From Paracoccaceae bacterium (GTDB taxonomy: Bacteria; Pseudomonadota; Alphaproteobacteria; Rhodobacterales; Rhodobacteraceae): a stretch of DNA of 64,000 nt. The stretch's first letter is position 1. Each line of letters begins with the position of its first letter. Shown in pieces: positions 35,476-44,503 of the stretch. The DNA lies in contig JAAFAB010000012.1 in NCBI GenBank assembly GCA_018222585.1, forward strand, positions 21,053 through 85,052, in the 5' to 3' direction. The position numbers and the translations under genes are program-made. The notes below the pieces were generated by a model, which saw only the letters and a program-made list of their open reading frames with translations, did not search any database and was not told the DNA's origin.

Positions 35476-36189
35476 CTACGCCGGCACCGGCGGCGCTGGC
35501 AGCGCGCCGCCAAGGGTGATCTCGGCGGGGGAGATGTGGCAGGCGAAGGCCAGGCATTCGACCCCCGCCGCGCGGGCCGCCGCGAAGCCGGCCGCATAGG
35601 CCGGGTCTATGTCGGCGGCCAGTGCCGTGGCGCGCGCATCGGTGCGCTGGACGAGGAACAGCATCACCGCGCGGTGCCCTGCGGCGGCCATCTGCGACAG
35701 CTCGGCCAGGTGCTTCAACCCGCGCGCGGTCACGCTGTCGGGGAACTCGGCCAGGCCCGGCTGGCGCGAGAGCGTCACGGATTTGACCTCGACATAGCAG
35801 TCGGGGCGCGCCGCGTCCCTCAGCAGGAAGTCGATGCGGCTGTTCTCTCCGTACTTCTGTTCCGGCAGCACCTGCGCATAACCCTCAAGCCCCGGCACCT
35901 GCCCCGCCATCAGCGCCTCGCGCAGCGCGCGGTTCGGCACCGAGGTATCGACCCCGGTAAAATGCCCGCCCGGGTGCTCGACCAGGCGCCAGCCGTATTT
36001 CAGCTTCTTCTTCGGGTCGTCGTTGGGCTCGACCCAGATCCGCATCCCCGGCTCCGCCAGTCCCATCATCGAGCCGGGATTGGCGCAATGGGCCACGTGT
36101 TCGCTGCCGTCCTCCAGCCGGATATCGGCGAGGAAACGCTTGTAGCGGCGCAGCAGCGTGGCAGGCAGAAGAGGGGTTTGAAAGCGCAT
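35476..36189 (-). CDS. sfsA: Sugar fermentation stimulation protein homolog SfsA
   Basis: 237 aa. Typical SfsA sequence: RYKRFLADI near the N-terminus (OB-like part), HCANPGSMMGL, then YGENSRIDFLL and VEVKSVTLSR, in which Asp, Glu and Lys form a PD-(D/E)XK-like nuclease site, and AVMLFLVQR. It is regarded as a DNA-binding or nuclease-like protein of unsettled role. Divergent from the CinA-like gene across 48 bp. Confidence 0.95.
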   Translation of the reverse strand: MRFQTPLLPATLLRRYKRFLADIRLEDGSEHVAHCANPGSMMGLAEPGMRIWVEPNDDPKKKLKYGWRLVEHPGGHFTGVDTSVPNRALREALMAGQVPGLEGYAQVLPEQKYGENSRIDFLLRDAARPDCYVEVKSVTLSRQPGLAEFPDSVTARGLKHLAELSQMAAAGHRAVMLFLVQRTDARATALAADIDPAYAAGFAAARAAGVECLAFACHISPAEITLGGALPAPPVPA

Positions 36190-36237
36190 GTGGCGGGCCT
36201 ATAGCTTTGAGCGACCACCAGAACAGGGAGAGGTGAC

Positions 36238-36960
36238 ATGGGCAACCCGAAAGCCGCGATGATCGTGATCGGAGACGAGATCCTGTCGGGCCGCACGCGG
36301 GACGCGAACATGCATCACCTGGCGGGCGAGCTGACCAAGATGGGCATCGACCTCTGCGAGGCGCGTTTCGTCTCGGACGATCAAGGCGCCATCGTCGGCG
36401 CCGTGCGGGCCATGTCCGACACCTATGACCATATCTTCACCTCGGGCGGGATCGGACCCACGCACGACGACATCACCGCCGACTGCGTCGCCGAAGCCTT
36501 CGGGCGCTCCATCGACGTGCGCGACGACGCCCGCGCCCTGCTGGAGGCCCATTGGACCGCCCGCGGCGTCGAGATCAACGAGGCCCGGCTGCGCATGGCG
36601 CGCATCCCCGCCGGCGCGCGTCTGATCGACAATCCGGTCTCCATCGCGCCCGGCTTCACCATCGAAAACGTGCATGTCATGGCCGGCGTGCCCAATGTCT
36701 TCGAAGCCATGGTGGCCTCGGTCCTGCCGCAGCTGACGGGCGGCAAGCCGCTGCTCAGCCAGTCGCTGCGCATCGAGCGCGGCGAGGGCGAGATCGCCGG
36801 GCCGCTGGCCGCGCTGGCCGAGCGTTACCCCGAGCTCTCCATCGGCAGCTATCCGTTCCAGCGGGACGGGATCTACGGCGCCAATATCGTCGTCCGCGGC
36901 AGCGACGGTGCGCAGGTCGATGCGGCCATGGCCGAGCTCTCGGGCCTCTTCCCCGCATGA
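36238..36960 (+). CDS. Molybdopterin-binding/CinA N-terminal domain protein
   Basis: 240 aa single MoCF-biosynthesis/CinA-N domain: GDEILSGRTRDAN near residues 11-23 and the glycine-rich FTSGGIGPTHDDIT near 66-79. The C-terminal nicotinamide-nucleotide amidase domain of full CinA (about 400 aa) is absent. CinA-N domains hydrolyse ADP-ribose-type pyrophosphates; that activity here is inference. Overlaps the GNAT gene by ATGA. Confidence 0.92.
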   Translation: MGNPKAAMIVIGDEILSGRTRDANMHHLAGELTKMGIDLCEARFVSDDQGAIVGAVRAMSDTYDHIFTSGGIGPTHDDITADCVAEAFGRSIDVRDDARALLEAHWTARGVEINEARLRMARIPAGARLIDNPVSIAPGFTIENVHVMAGVPNVFEAMVASVLPQLTGGKPLLSQSLRIERGEGEIAGPLAALAERYPELSIGSYPFQRDGIYGANIVVRGSDGAQVDAAMAELSGLFPA

Positions 36961-37697
36961 GCGCGGACCGCACGGCCGAGCTGATGGCGGTGGTGGATGC
37001 CACCTGGCCACCGGCCGAGGACATCCGGGCCGCGCCCTTCCTGCTGCGCCGCGGGGGCGGTGGCGGCAAGCGCGTCTCGGCGGCCTCGACCCTGCGCGAC
37101 GGCATCACCGGGCCCATCACCGGCCCCGAGATCGACGCCGCCGAAACCGCCATGCGGGCGATGGAGCAGGTCCCGCTGTTCTCGATCCGCCCCGGCGACG
37201 AGGCCCTGGACGCAGAACTCGAGGCCCGCGGCTACGAGGTGGTCGACCCGGTCTGGATCTACGTCATGTCCGCCCCCGCGATGGCCGCCCTGCCGAAGGC
37301 GCGCGAGCGGGTCAGCGTCCCGGCCTGGGAACCGCTGGCCATCCAGCGCGAGATCTGGGCGGCGGGGGGCATCGGCCCGGCCCGGATCGAGGTCATGGAA
37401 CGGGTCAGCGGCGCGAAGACCTCCCTCATCGGGCGGTTCGAGAATGCGCCGGGCGGCACGGCCTTCGTCGCGCTCTCGGGCCGCATCGCCATGCTGCACG
37501 CGCTCGAGGTTCTGCCCGAGGCGCGCGGCAAGGGCATGGGCCGCGCGATGATGATCGACGCGGCGAAATGGGCCAGCCGCCAGGGCGCCGAGGAAATCTC
37601 GGTGGTGGTGACACGGGCAAACGCGGGCGGAAACGCGCTCTACCGGTCGCTCGGCATGGTGCAGGTCGGACAGTACCATTACCGTCTGGGGTCATGA
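36957..37697 (+). CDS. GNAT-family N-acetyltransferase
   Basis: 246 aa. The C-terminal half is a GNAT fold with the acetyl-CoA loop LPEARGKGMGRAMM (residues about 182-195) and the end NALYRSLGM. The N-terminal half (ATWPPAEDIRAAPFLLRRGGGGGKRVSAAS) is family-specific and may bind the substrate, which is unknown. ATG at 36957 inside the CinA-like stop; 19 bp before the AhpD-like gene. Confidence 0.9.
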   Translation: MSADRTAELMAVVDATWPPAEDIRAAPFLLRRGGGGGKRVSAASTLRDGITGPITGPEIDAAETAMRAMEQVPLFSIRPGDEALDAELEARGYEVVDPVWIYVMSAPAMAALPKARERVSVPAWEPLAIQREIWAAGGIGPARIEVMERVSGAKTSLIGRFENAPGGTAFVALSGRIAMLHALEVLPEARGKGMGRAMMIDAAKWASRQGAEEISVVVTRANAGGNALYRSLGMVQVGQYHYRLGS

Positions 37698-37716
37698 ACG
37701 GGAGGAGACCCAGACC

Positions 37717-38280
37717 ATGACCCAACAAGTGACAGCCCTCGACCTGCCGATGCAGGATCCGCTGCCGGAACGGACGCAGAAGTATTTCGACATCTGCCAG
37801 GAAAAGCTGGGGATGGTGCCCAATGTGCTGAAGGCCCATGCTTTCGACATTCCGAAGCTGGAGGCCTTCACCGCGCTCTACAATGACCTGATGCTGGGCG
37901 AGAGCGGGCTGAGCAAGCTGGAGCGCGAGATGATCGCCGTGGCGGTCAGCGCCATCAACCATTGCTTCTACTGCCTGACCGCCCATGGTGCCGCCGTGCG
38001 CGAGATGGGTGACCCCGAGCTGGGCGAGATGATGGTGATGAACTGGCGCGTCGCCGACCTGTCGCCGCGCCAGCGCGCGATGCTGGCCTTCACCGTGCAG
38101 GTGACCGAGGCCTCATCGACCATCGAGGAAGCCGACCGCCAGGTGCTGCGCGATCATGGTTTCAGCGACCGCGACATCTGGGATATCGCCAATGTCGCGG
38201 GCTTCTTCAACATGACCAACCGGATCGCCAGCGCGGTGGATATGCGCCCGAACCCGGAATATCACGCGCAGGCGCGCTAA
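37717..38280 (+). CDS. Peroxidase-related protein, AhpD/carboxymuconolactone decarboxylase-like
   Basis: 187 aa helical protein. The CxxC-type redox motif with His is CFYCLTAH (Cys83, Cys86, His90), preceded by KLEREMIAVAVSAINH. Such proteins reduce peroxides or regenerate thiol peroxidases. ATG at 37717 is preceded by GGGAGGAG. Its stop codon TAA shares its last base with the start of the OmpA-like gene. Confidence 0.92.
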   Translation: MTQQVTALDLPMQDPLPERTQKYFDICQEKLGMVPNVLKAHAFDIPKLEAFTALYNDLMLGESGLSKLEREMIAVAVSAINHCFYCLTAHGAAVREMGDPELGEMMVMNWRVADLSPRQRAMLAFTVQVTEASSTIEEADRQVLRDHGFSDRDIWDIANVAGFFNMTNRIASAVDMRPNPEYHAQAR

Positions 38281-39254
38281 TGGTGTCGGGGCGGGTCCTT
38301 GCGCGGCTTGCGCTGCTGCTGGCGCTCTGTGCGCCGCTCGTGCCCGGGCAGGCCCAGCCGGTCGACAGTCAGCCCCCTGCCGCCCCACCCTTCGACGGCC
38401 CGCCCTTCGACACCCTGCCCTTCGCCGCCACTCCCAGTTTCTCGGAGCGGGGCAACCCGGAGAGCTACGGCTTTCCCACCGGACCCTCGGTCGATCATGC
38501 CGCGCCACCGCTGGAGCAGGTCGAAGGCGAGGTGACCCGCCGCGCCTGGCAGGTCGAGGCGACCGGAACCACCTCGCTGCAACTGCTGAGCCCGATGCGC
38601 GCACAGCTGCAGCGGACAGGCTGGGAGGTGGTACTGGATTGCGATGCCCGCGCCTGCGGCGGCTTCGATTTCCGTTTCGCGCTGGACGTGATCCCGGCAC
38701 CGGCGATGAATGTCGATCTCTTCGACTTCCGCGCCCTGACCGCGCGGCGGGGCGCGGCGCGGGTGTTCCTGCTGGTCAGCCACAGCGGCAATACCGGCTA
38801 CGTGCAGATGACCCACGCCGCGCCGGGCGGGGCGGCGCCCCTGCCCGCCCCCTCTGCCGAAACGCCTGTGCCGACGGTCTCCGGCCTGCTGACGACACTG
38901 CGCAGGGACGGTCACGCGGCCCTCGACGACCTGCGCTTCGCCACCGGCGAGGTCGCGCTGGAAGAGACCCCCGCGCCGTCGCTGAGCGCCCTGGCGGACT
39001 TCCTGCGCGACACCCCCGGAGCGCGGCTGCTGCTGGTCGGCCATACCGACAGCGAGGGCCCGCTGGACACCAACAGCGCCCTCTCTCAGCGCCGCGCAGA
39101 GGCCGTGCGGCAGAAGCTGATCGACCTCGGCGTGGCGCCGGACCGGCTGGAGGCCCATGGCGTCGGCTACCTCGCCCCCCGCGCCTCGAACGGGACCGAG
39201 GCCGGCCGCCGCGCCAATCGCCGGGTGGAAGCGGTACTGATGGACACCCCCTGA
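38280..39254 (+). CDS. OmpA-family cell-envelope protein
   Basis: 324 aa. Signal peptide (about 1-25, ending GQAQ), a Pro-rich stretch, a domain with two Cys (DCDARACGGFDF), and a C-terminal OmpA-like peptidoglycan-binding domain (about 205-322) with LLVGHTDSEG, LSQRRAEAVRQKL and NRRVE. It probably tethers the outer membrane or a periplasmic complex to peptidoglycan. ATG at 38280. A bidirectional-looking terminator lies 10 bp behind it. Confidence 0.92.
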   Translation: MVSGRVLARLALLLALCAPLVPGQAQPVDSQPPAAPPFDGPPFDTLPFAATPSFSERGNPESYGFPTGPSVDHAAPPLEQVEGEVTRRAWQVEATGTTSLQLLSPMRAQLQRTGWEVVLDCDARACGGFDFRFALDVIPAPAMNVDLFDFRALTARRGAARVFLLVSHSGNTGYVQMTHAAPGGAAPLPAPSAETPVPTVSGLLTTLRRDGHAALDDLRFATGEVALEETPAPSLSALADFLRDTPGARLLLVGHTDSEGPLDTNSALSQRRAEAVRQKLIDLGVAPDRLEAHGVGYLAPRASNGTEAGRRANRRVEAVLMDTP

Positions 39255-39255
39255 C

Positions 39256-39285
39256 GAAAGAAAACCCCGGCCAATTGGGCCGGGG
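39256..39285 (-). terminator. Terminator between OmpA-like and LysR genes
   Basis: Stem CCCCGGCC/GGCCGGGG (39265-39272, 39278-39285, loop of five). On the minus strand it is followed by TTTTCTTTC, so it ends the LysR transcript; the stem can also stop the opposite one. Confidence 0.85.
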
Positions 39286-39328
39286 CACGAGGTTCCGTGA
39301 CTGAGACACGGGGGGAGGAAAGACGGTG

Positions 39329-40234
39329 TCACCAGTCCAGCGGACCCTTGTCCTGAAAGGCGGCGACGAGAAAATCGATGAAGGCGCGGACCTTGGGCTG
39401 GGTGAAGCGGCCCGGTGGATAGACGGCGTAGATGCCCTGAACCTCGACCGGCAGATCGGGGATCGCGTCCTCGACCAGCCCGTCGCGCAGCGCCTCGTGG
39501 TAGAGGAACGACGGCAGGTAGGCGATGCCCAGCCCCGAGATCGCGGCATTGAGCAGCGACTGCCCGTCATTGACCGAAAGCCACCCGGCGGTGCGGATCT
39601 GGCGCTTCTCGCCCGAGGGCGCGGTCAGGCGCCAGACATTGCCTGAGGCCTGCGAGGAATAATGCAGCAGCTTGTGCTCGTTCAGATCGTCGATCTTGGC
39701 CGGGCGGCCGTACTTCTCGAAGTAGGCGGGGCTGGCGATCATCCGGTAGGCGGTCTCGGTCAGCTTGCGGGCGCGCAACGAGCTGTCCTCCAGCTCTCCG
39801 ATGCGGATCGCCATGTCGAAGCCTTCCGAGATCAGTTCGACGTAGCGGTTGTTCAGCACCATGTTGACGGTGATCTCGGGATATTCGCGCAGGAAGTCCC
39901 CCAGCACCGGCGAGAGATGATTGACGCCGAAATCCGTGGCGACCGAGATCCGCAGCAGCCCCGAGGGTGCGGACTGCATCGAGGTCACCAGGGCATCGGC
40001 CTCGCCGGCGTCGTTCAGCACCCGGCGGGCGCGGTCGTAATAGGCCAGGCCGATCTCGGTGGGCGAGACACGGCGGGTGGTGCGGTTGAGCAGGCGTGCG
40101 CCGAGGCGGGCCTCCAGCGAGGAGACATGCTTGGAGACGGCGGATTTCGAGATCCCCATCTTCTTCGCCGCATCGGTGAACCCGCCCTGGTCCACCACGG
40201 TGGCGAAAGCCTCCATTTCCGTCAGACGATCCAT
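39329..40234 (-). CDS. LysR-family transcriptional regulator
   Basis: 301 aa. Winged HTH at residues 1-60 (MEAFATVVDQGGFTDAAKKMGISKSAVSKHVSSLE), then a LysR substrate-binding domain with LRISVATDFG and YFEKYGRP, as in the common DsdC/AaeR-like group. ATG at 40234. No divergent target gene is adjacent: the gene upstream lies on the same strand. The target is unknown. Confidence 0.93.
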   Translation of the reverse strand: MDRLTEMEAFATVVDQGGFTDAAKKMGISKSAVSKHVSSLEARLGARLLNRTTRRVSPTEIGLAYYDRARRVLNDAGEADALVTSMQSAPSGLLRISVATDFGVNHLSPVLGDFLREYPEITVNMVLNNRYVELISEGFDMAIRIGELEDSSLRARKLTETAYRMIASPAYFEKYGRPAKIDDLNEHKLLHYSSQASGNVWRLTAPSGEKRQIRTAGWLSVNDGQSLLNAAISGLGIAYLPSFLYHEALRDGLVEDAIPDLPVEVQGIYAVYPPGRFTQPKVRAFIDFLVAAFQDKGPLDW

Positions 40235-40405
40235 GTCCCAAACCTGTCGCACAAGACTGCCCGCCGTTTATTGGCAGCGAACAAGGCACAAAAGCGGCAG
40301 ACAGCCGACAATATCGGGGTTTTGTTCTGTATCGTTGATGGCGCGGAAACAACCCGGATGCGGGTCAAGGGCCTGGAAACAATGGCTTTCCGGCGCCCGG
40401 GCGCC

Positions 40406-40792
40406 TCAGTCGGCGCCGGTTTCCACGCAGTGTCGGCGGAAGGCGCGTTTCAGCATGTCCAGCTCCGCGCGTAGCAGGGCGACCTCGGCCTGCAGCGTGT
40501 CGCTGACCATCTCGCCGGCCAGAACGGCGAAGGAGTTCAGCACCCGGTTCTCATCGGCGCGATCGCGAATCACGAAGACCTGCACCCCGTCCGAAATCGC
40601 CTCGGGCGGAATCGGCACCGAGATCGCCCAGGTGCCGGTGGCCTCCAGCGCGTGCACCTCGACATCCTCGATGCGCAGGTCCTGGCTGAGGACCTCGATC
40701 TGCGGCGCCGGGGCGCTTTCGGGGACGCTCAGCACGCCTTCCCACTTGCCGGCCAGCAGTCGGGTCTTGGTCAGGGTCGTCTCGCGGGTCAT
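40406..40792 (-). CDS. Conserved hypothetical protein
   Basis: 128 aa, no signal peptide. The first 90 residues look like a beta-sandwich (KWEGVLSVP, VHALEATGTWAISVPIP, GVQVFVIRD), and the last 35 are an amphipathic helix (AEVALLRAELDMLKRAFRRH). I do not recognise the family. It starts 13 bp after the stop of the DUF6478-like gene, so the two are probably one operon. Confidence 0.78.
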   Translation of the reverse strand: MTRETTLTKTRLLAGKWEGVLSVPESAPAPQIEVLSQDLRIEDVEVHALEATGTWAISVPIPPEAISDGVQVFVIRDRADENRVLNSFAVLAGEMVSDTLQAEVALLRAELDMLKRAFRRHCVETGAD

Positions 40793-40805
40793 CGGCGTCC
40801 TCCGG

Positions 40806-41579
40806 TCACAGCTCGGCCCGCGGGCGGCGGCTGAGGGTGAGGTCGCGCAGGGTGACCTCGTTCATCTGCGGCCGCTCGAAGATCAGGTCGATCCAGGCCC
40901 GCTCGATGCGCTTCTCGTTGATGTTGGTATAGGCGAGGTCGAATTCGACCATGCGGTCGGCCTCGTGCAGGGGCAGCTCGCGCACCAGCTGCTCGGTATT
41001 GGGGCCGTGCTTGATGTTGAGCCGGGCGAAGATCTCCAGCGGCTTCTCGATCTGCACCATGGGATCGAGGCGGATCAGGTGGCTTTTCTTCAGCCCCTGA
41101 AGGGCCTCGTCGGGCAGGTTGACCACCAGCGACAGGAAGGAGCCGTCGAAGCCGAAGACATCCAGACGCAGCGCGTAGGGGGCCAGGTCGCTCTCGCGCC
41201 GGTTGCGCAGCTGGCGCAGGGTCATCTCAGAGGCGGCGCAATCGTGGAACAGGGTCAGTTCCTCGCCCAGTTGCGCGCCCGAGCGCAGGGCGGTCAGGCC
41301 GCTCTGGGCCAGGGGGCCGCGCCAGGCCTGGGGCCGCCAGGACCAGTCGGTGCCATGGGGCACCGGGAAGGCCGACGACCCGATGGCGGGCAGGCCGAGG
41401 CGACTGTCGGCGACATGGATCAGCTCGTCGAGCTCAGCACGCAGGTCGCGCGCCTGGCTGCGCTGGCCACGCAGCGCCGAGAGCGGCGTGGCGGCGACCT
41501 GGCGGGCGCGGCTGCGCCAGCGGCGCAACTCGCTGCGGTTGACCAGAGCGGCAAGGAGGGATCTGCGCGAAGCTGCCAT
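40806..41579 (-). CDS. Hypothetical protein, DUF6478-like
   Basis: 257 aa, soluble. Basic helical N-terminus (1-50), then WRPQAWRGPLA, and a C-terminal half predicted beta (LRLDVFGFDGSFLSLVVNLPDEA, RMVEFDLAYTNINEKR, WIDLIFERPQMNEVTLRDL). It resembles the DUF6478 family of Rhodobacterales, recognised from memory with moderate certainty. First gene of a pair with the 128-aa protein. Function unknown. Confidence 0.8.
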   Translation of the reverse strand: MAASRRSLLAALVNRSELRRWRSRARQVAATPLSALRGQRSQARDLRAELDELIHVADSRLGLPAIGSSAFPVPHGTDWSWRPQAWRGPLAQSGLTALRSGAQLGEELTLFHDCAASEMTLRQLRNRRESDLAPYALRLDVFGFDGSFLSLVVNLPDEALQGLKKSHLIRLDPMVQIEKPLEIFARLNIKHGPNTEQLVRELPLHEADRMVEFDLAYTNINEKRIERAWIDLIFERPQMNEVTLRDLTLSRRPRAEL

Positions 41580-41684
41580 GGGTCCTGTTGTCTGGCTCGC
41601 CAGGGGCGGCGGGCCGGGTCTGTCGTTGTCGGGGCAAGCCTACCCCATCGGGAAGGCGATACAAGATCCCCCGCGCCGGGGCGG

Positions 41685-42581
41685 CTACTCGGCCGCGACC
41701 GAGGGCACGTTCTGCGAGGATCCGAGGCCGGTGGTCTGGTCGATCTCGGGCGGGGCGGCGGCGGTCAGATCGGGATCGGCTGCCCCCGGGGCGTCGGGGC
41801 TGGCGGCGCGGATGGCCCGCGCCATCGCCAGCAGCAGGGGCCGTCCACCCGCCTTGGCCACGGCGCTGTCCTGCGGCCCGTAGGCCGCCATGGTCACCGC
41901 CTGGCCGTTCAGGGTGAAGACCCCGCGCCACTGGCGGCTGTCGGCGCTGCCGACGAGGGCATTGCCGCCGCTGGAGAGGTGCAGCAGGCGCACCTCATCC
42001 CGTTCGAGACTGTCCAGCACGCCCATCTCGGCCATGTCGGCGGCCAGGGCCTCGGCGCCCGGCAGCTCTCCGGCGTAGGGGGTGACGGTGACCGTCAGCA
42101 GCGCCAGCGCCACCGGGTTGCCCATCTCGCCGCCCGAGAGGATGTCGCAGCGCGCGAGCAGCGCGAAGGACCGGTCGTCGCGGGTCTTCAGGCTGCGCCC
42201 CTCGATGCAATAGTCGTCGGGGCCACGGATCACCACGTCGCCGCCCGCCGCCGGGGCCGAGACCAGCACCGGCCCCACGGGTCGACGCAGCGACGAAAAG
42301 AGACCCAGCCCGCCGCCACCGTTCTCGACCTGTCGGAAGGCCCCGCCCGAGGCGCCCGTGGGCGTGTCGAGGCAACCCGAGAGAGCGAGACAGGCCGCCA
42401 GCGCCGCCAGCGGACGACCGAAGCGGGGGAGGAAACGGGCCGGTGCGCTGTCGCGGTCGGCCAGTCCCCTCGGCAGGAAACGGGCCGGCGCGCTCTCGCG
42501 GTCGGCCAGCCTCTGCGGCAGGAAACGGGCCGGCGCGCTTTTGCGGCCGGCCCGGGTCTGATCAGAGATCGGCGTAGACAT
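41685..42581 (-). CDS. Lipoprotein with in-frame 45-bp repeats before the signal peptide
   Basis: 298 aa from ATG 42581. Residues 13-52 hold three 15-residue repeats (core SAPARFLP), then a lipoprotein signal (FGRPLAALAACLALSGC, lipobox Cys70). The mature part contains two Cys (DDYCIEG, LARCDIL) and the segment RQWRGVFTLNGQ; family not recognised. No ATG, GTG or TTG lies between the repeats and the lipobox, so either the long N-region is real or a rare start is used. The start overlaps the ilvD 3' end by 20 bp, so it is probably co-transcribed with ilvD. Confidence 0.75.
   Translation of the reverse strand: MSTPISDQTRAGRKSAPARFLPQRLADRESAPARFLPRGLADRDSAPARFLPRFGRPLAALAACLALSGCLDTPTGASGGAFRQVENGGGGLGLFSSLRRPVGPVLVSAPAAGGDVVIRGPDDYCIEGRSLKTRDDRSFALLARCDILSGGEMGNPVALALLTVTVTPYAGELPGAEALAADMAEMGVLDSLERDEVRLLHLSSGGNALVGSADSRQWRGVFTLNGQAVTMAAYGPQDSAVAKAGGRPLLLAMARAIRAASPDAPGAADPDLTAAAPPEIDQTTGLGSSQNVPSVAAE
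42431..42560. repeat. Tandem 45-bp repeat, about three copies
   Basis: Units at 42431-42475, 42476-42520 and a third that decays after 42550. The first 18 bases (GGAAACGGGCCGGYGCGC) are almost identical in each. The array begins just after the ilvD stop codon and is read in frame by the lipoprotein gene, adding 15 residues per copy. Confidence 0.85.
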
Positions 42582-44319
42582 GCTTTTCAGCCTTGCCGCC
42601 GGGGTGGGTGACGGCCCCCAGGTAGGTGCTGCCGACCTGCTGGGCGAACTTCCACAGCGCGCCCGAGGCATAGATCGTCTCGCGCGGGCCTTTCCAGTCG
42701 GCCTTGCGGGCCGCCAGCTCGTCCTCGGAGAGATCCACGTCGATGCTGCCCTTGATGGCGTCGATGGTGATCATGTCGCCGGTCTTCAGCAGGGCGATCG
42801 GGCCGCAATGGGCCGCCTCGGGGCCGACGTGGCCGACGCAGAAGCCCCGCGTCGCGCCCGAGAAGCGACCGTCGGTGATCAGCGCCACCTTCTTGCCCAT
42901 GCCTTGCCCGGAGAGGGCGGCGGTGGTGGCCAGCATCTCGCGCATGCCGGGGCCGCCTGCGGGGCCCTCGTTGCGGATGACGATCACGTCGCCTTCCTCG
43001 TAGGCGCGGTTCTGCACGGCTTCGAAGGCATCTTCCTCGCATTCGAAGACGCGCGCCGGGCCGGTGAAGACCTGGTTCTCGGGCGCAATGCCGGCGACCT
43101 TCACGATGGCGCCCTCGGGGGCGATGTTGCCTTTCAGGCCAACCACGCCGCCAGTCTTGGTGATCGGGGTTTCGATCGGGTAGATGACACGGCCGTCGGC
43201 CTCGCGGTCGATGCGGTCCAGCTCTTCGCCCAGGCTGCGCGACGAGGCGGTCATGCAGTCTTCATAGATCAGCCCGGCCTTGCGCAGCTCCTTCATCACG
43301 ACCGGGATGCCGCCGGCGTCGAAGAGGTCCTTGGCGACGTACTGGCCGCCCGGCTTCAGGTCGACGAAATAGGGCGTGTCGCGGAAGATGTCGCAGACAT
43401 CGGTCAGGTCGAAGTCGATCCCGGCCTCGTGCGCGATGGCGGGCAGGTGCAGGCCGGCATTGGTCGAGCCGCCGGTGCAGGCGACGACGCGGGCCGCGTT
43501 GATCAGGCTCTCCTTGGTCACGATGTCACGGGCGCGGATGTTCTTCTCGATCAGGTTCATCACCGCGCGACCCGAGGCTTCGCCGTACTGGTCGCGGCTC
43601 TCATAGGGGGCGGGCATCCCGGAGGAGTTCATCAGCGCCAGGCCGATCGCCTCGGAGACGCAGGCCATGGTGTTGGCGGTGAACTGGCCGCCGCAGGCAC
43701 CGGCACTCGGGCAGGCCACGCGCTCCAGCATCGCCAGGGCGGCGTCGGAGAGGTCGTTGTTCTGGTGACGGCCGACGGCCTCGAACATGTCCTGCACGGT
43801 CAGGTCGCGGGTGCGGAAATCCTCGGGGATCTCGTCGACCTGCGGCGCCTTGCCCGGCAGGATCGAGCCACCGTAGATGAAGACCGACGGCACGTTCAGG
43901 CGGACCATGGCCATCATCATGCCCGGCAGCGACTTGTCGCAGCCCGCCAGGCCGACGACGGCGTCATAGCAGTGGCCGCGCATGGTCAGCTCGACGGTGT
44001 CGGCGATGGCTTCGCGCGAGGCCAGAGAGGAGCGCATCCCCTCGTGACCCATGGCCATGCCGTCGGTGACGGTGATGGTGGTGAACTCGCGCGGCGTACC
44101 CTCGGCGGCCTTGACGCCCAGCTTCACGGCCTGGGCCTGACGGCTGAGGGCGATGTTGCAGGGCGCGGCCTCGTTCCAGCAGGTCGCGACGCCGATCAGG
44201 GGGCGGTGAATCTCGTCCTCGGAGAGGCCCATGGCATAGAGGTAGGACCGATGCGGCGCCCGCGCCGGACCTTCGGTCACGTGGCGGCTGGGCAGTTTGG
44301 ACTTGTCGAACTTCGTCAT
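42562..44319 (-). CDS. ilvD: Dihydroxy-acid dehydratase IlvD
   Basis: 585 aa [Fe-S] enzyme of isoleucine, valine and CoA-precursor synthesis; dehydrates 2,3-dihydroxy-3-methyl acids. Cluster cysteines appear in ATCWNEAAPCN, GLAGCDKSLPGMMMA and PSAGACGGQFTANTM; the end GRFSGATRGFCVGHVGPEAA is characteristic. ATG at 44319 with GGGGGAG upstream. It is divergent from the CPBP protease pair across 184 bp, in which I see no leader-peptide attenuator. Confidence 0.97.
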   Translation of the reverse strand: MTKFDKSKLPSRHVTEGPARAPHRSYLYAMGLSEDEIHRPLIGVATCWNEAAPCNIALSRQAQAVKLGVKAAEGTPREFTTITVTDGMAMGHEGMRSSLASREAIADTVELTMRGHCYDAVVGLAGCDKSLPGMMMAMVRLNVPSVFIYGGSILPGKAPQVDEIPEDFRTRDLTVQDMFEAVGRHQNNDLSDAALAMLERVACPSAGACGGQFTANTMACVSEAIGLALMNSSGMPAPYESRDQYGEASGRAVMNLIEKNIRARDIVTKESLINAARVVACTGGSTNAGLHLPAIAHEAGIDFDLTDVCDIFRDTPYFVDLKPGGQYVAKDLFDAGGIPVVMKELRKAGLIYEDCMTASSRSLGEELDRIDREADGRVIYPIETPITKTGGVVGLKGNIAPEGAIVKVAGIAPENQVFTGPARVFECEEDAFEAVQNRAYEEGDVIVIRNEGPAGGPGMREMLATTAALSGQGMGKKVALITDGRFSGATRGFCVGHVGPEAAHCGPIALLKTGDMITIDAIKGSIDVDLSEDELAARKADWKGPRETIYASGALWKFAQQVGSTYLGAVTHPGGKAEKHVYADL

Positions 44320-44503
44320 GGAAGCAGCTCCCCCGGGATCTTGTGGCTGGCATGGGGATAAATGACGCTTCCCCGCCGCACAAGGGCGATTGCGGCGCAG
44401 GCCGGGCGCGGGGATGCGCCCCGGAGGCCGGCCCGGCGCCGATGTCCCATCCCCGAAAGAAGAGCGATTGCGACCCGGCAGAGGCGGCGCTAGCTTGCCC
44501 CGC

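Noticed and set aside
42431..42560. Tandem 45-bp units considered as a CRISPR array
   Set aside because: The units are contiguous with no unique spacers and are read in frame by a gene.
44320..44503. Attenuator or leader peptide upstream of ilvD
   Set aside because: No short frame rich in Ile, Leu or Val codons and no alternative stem pair with a T-run.
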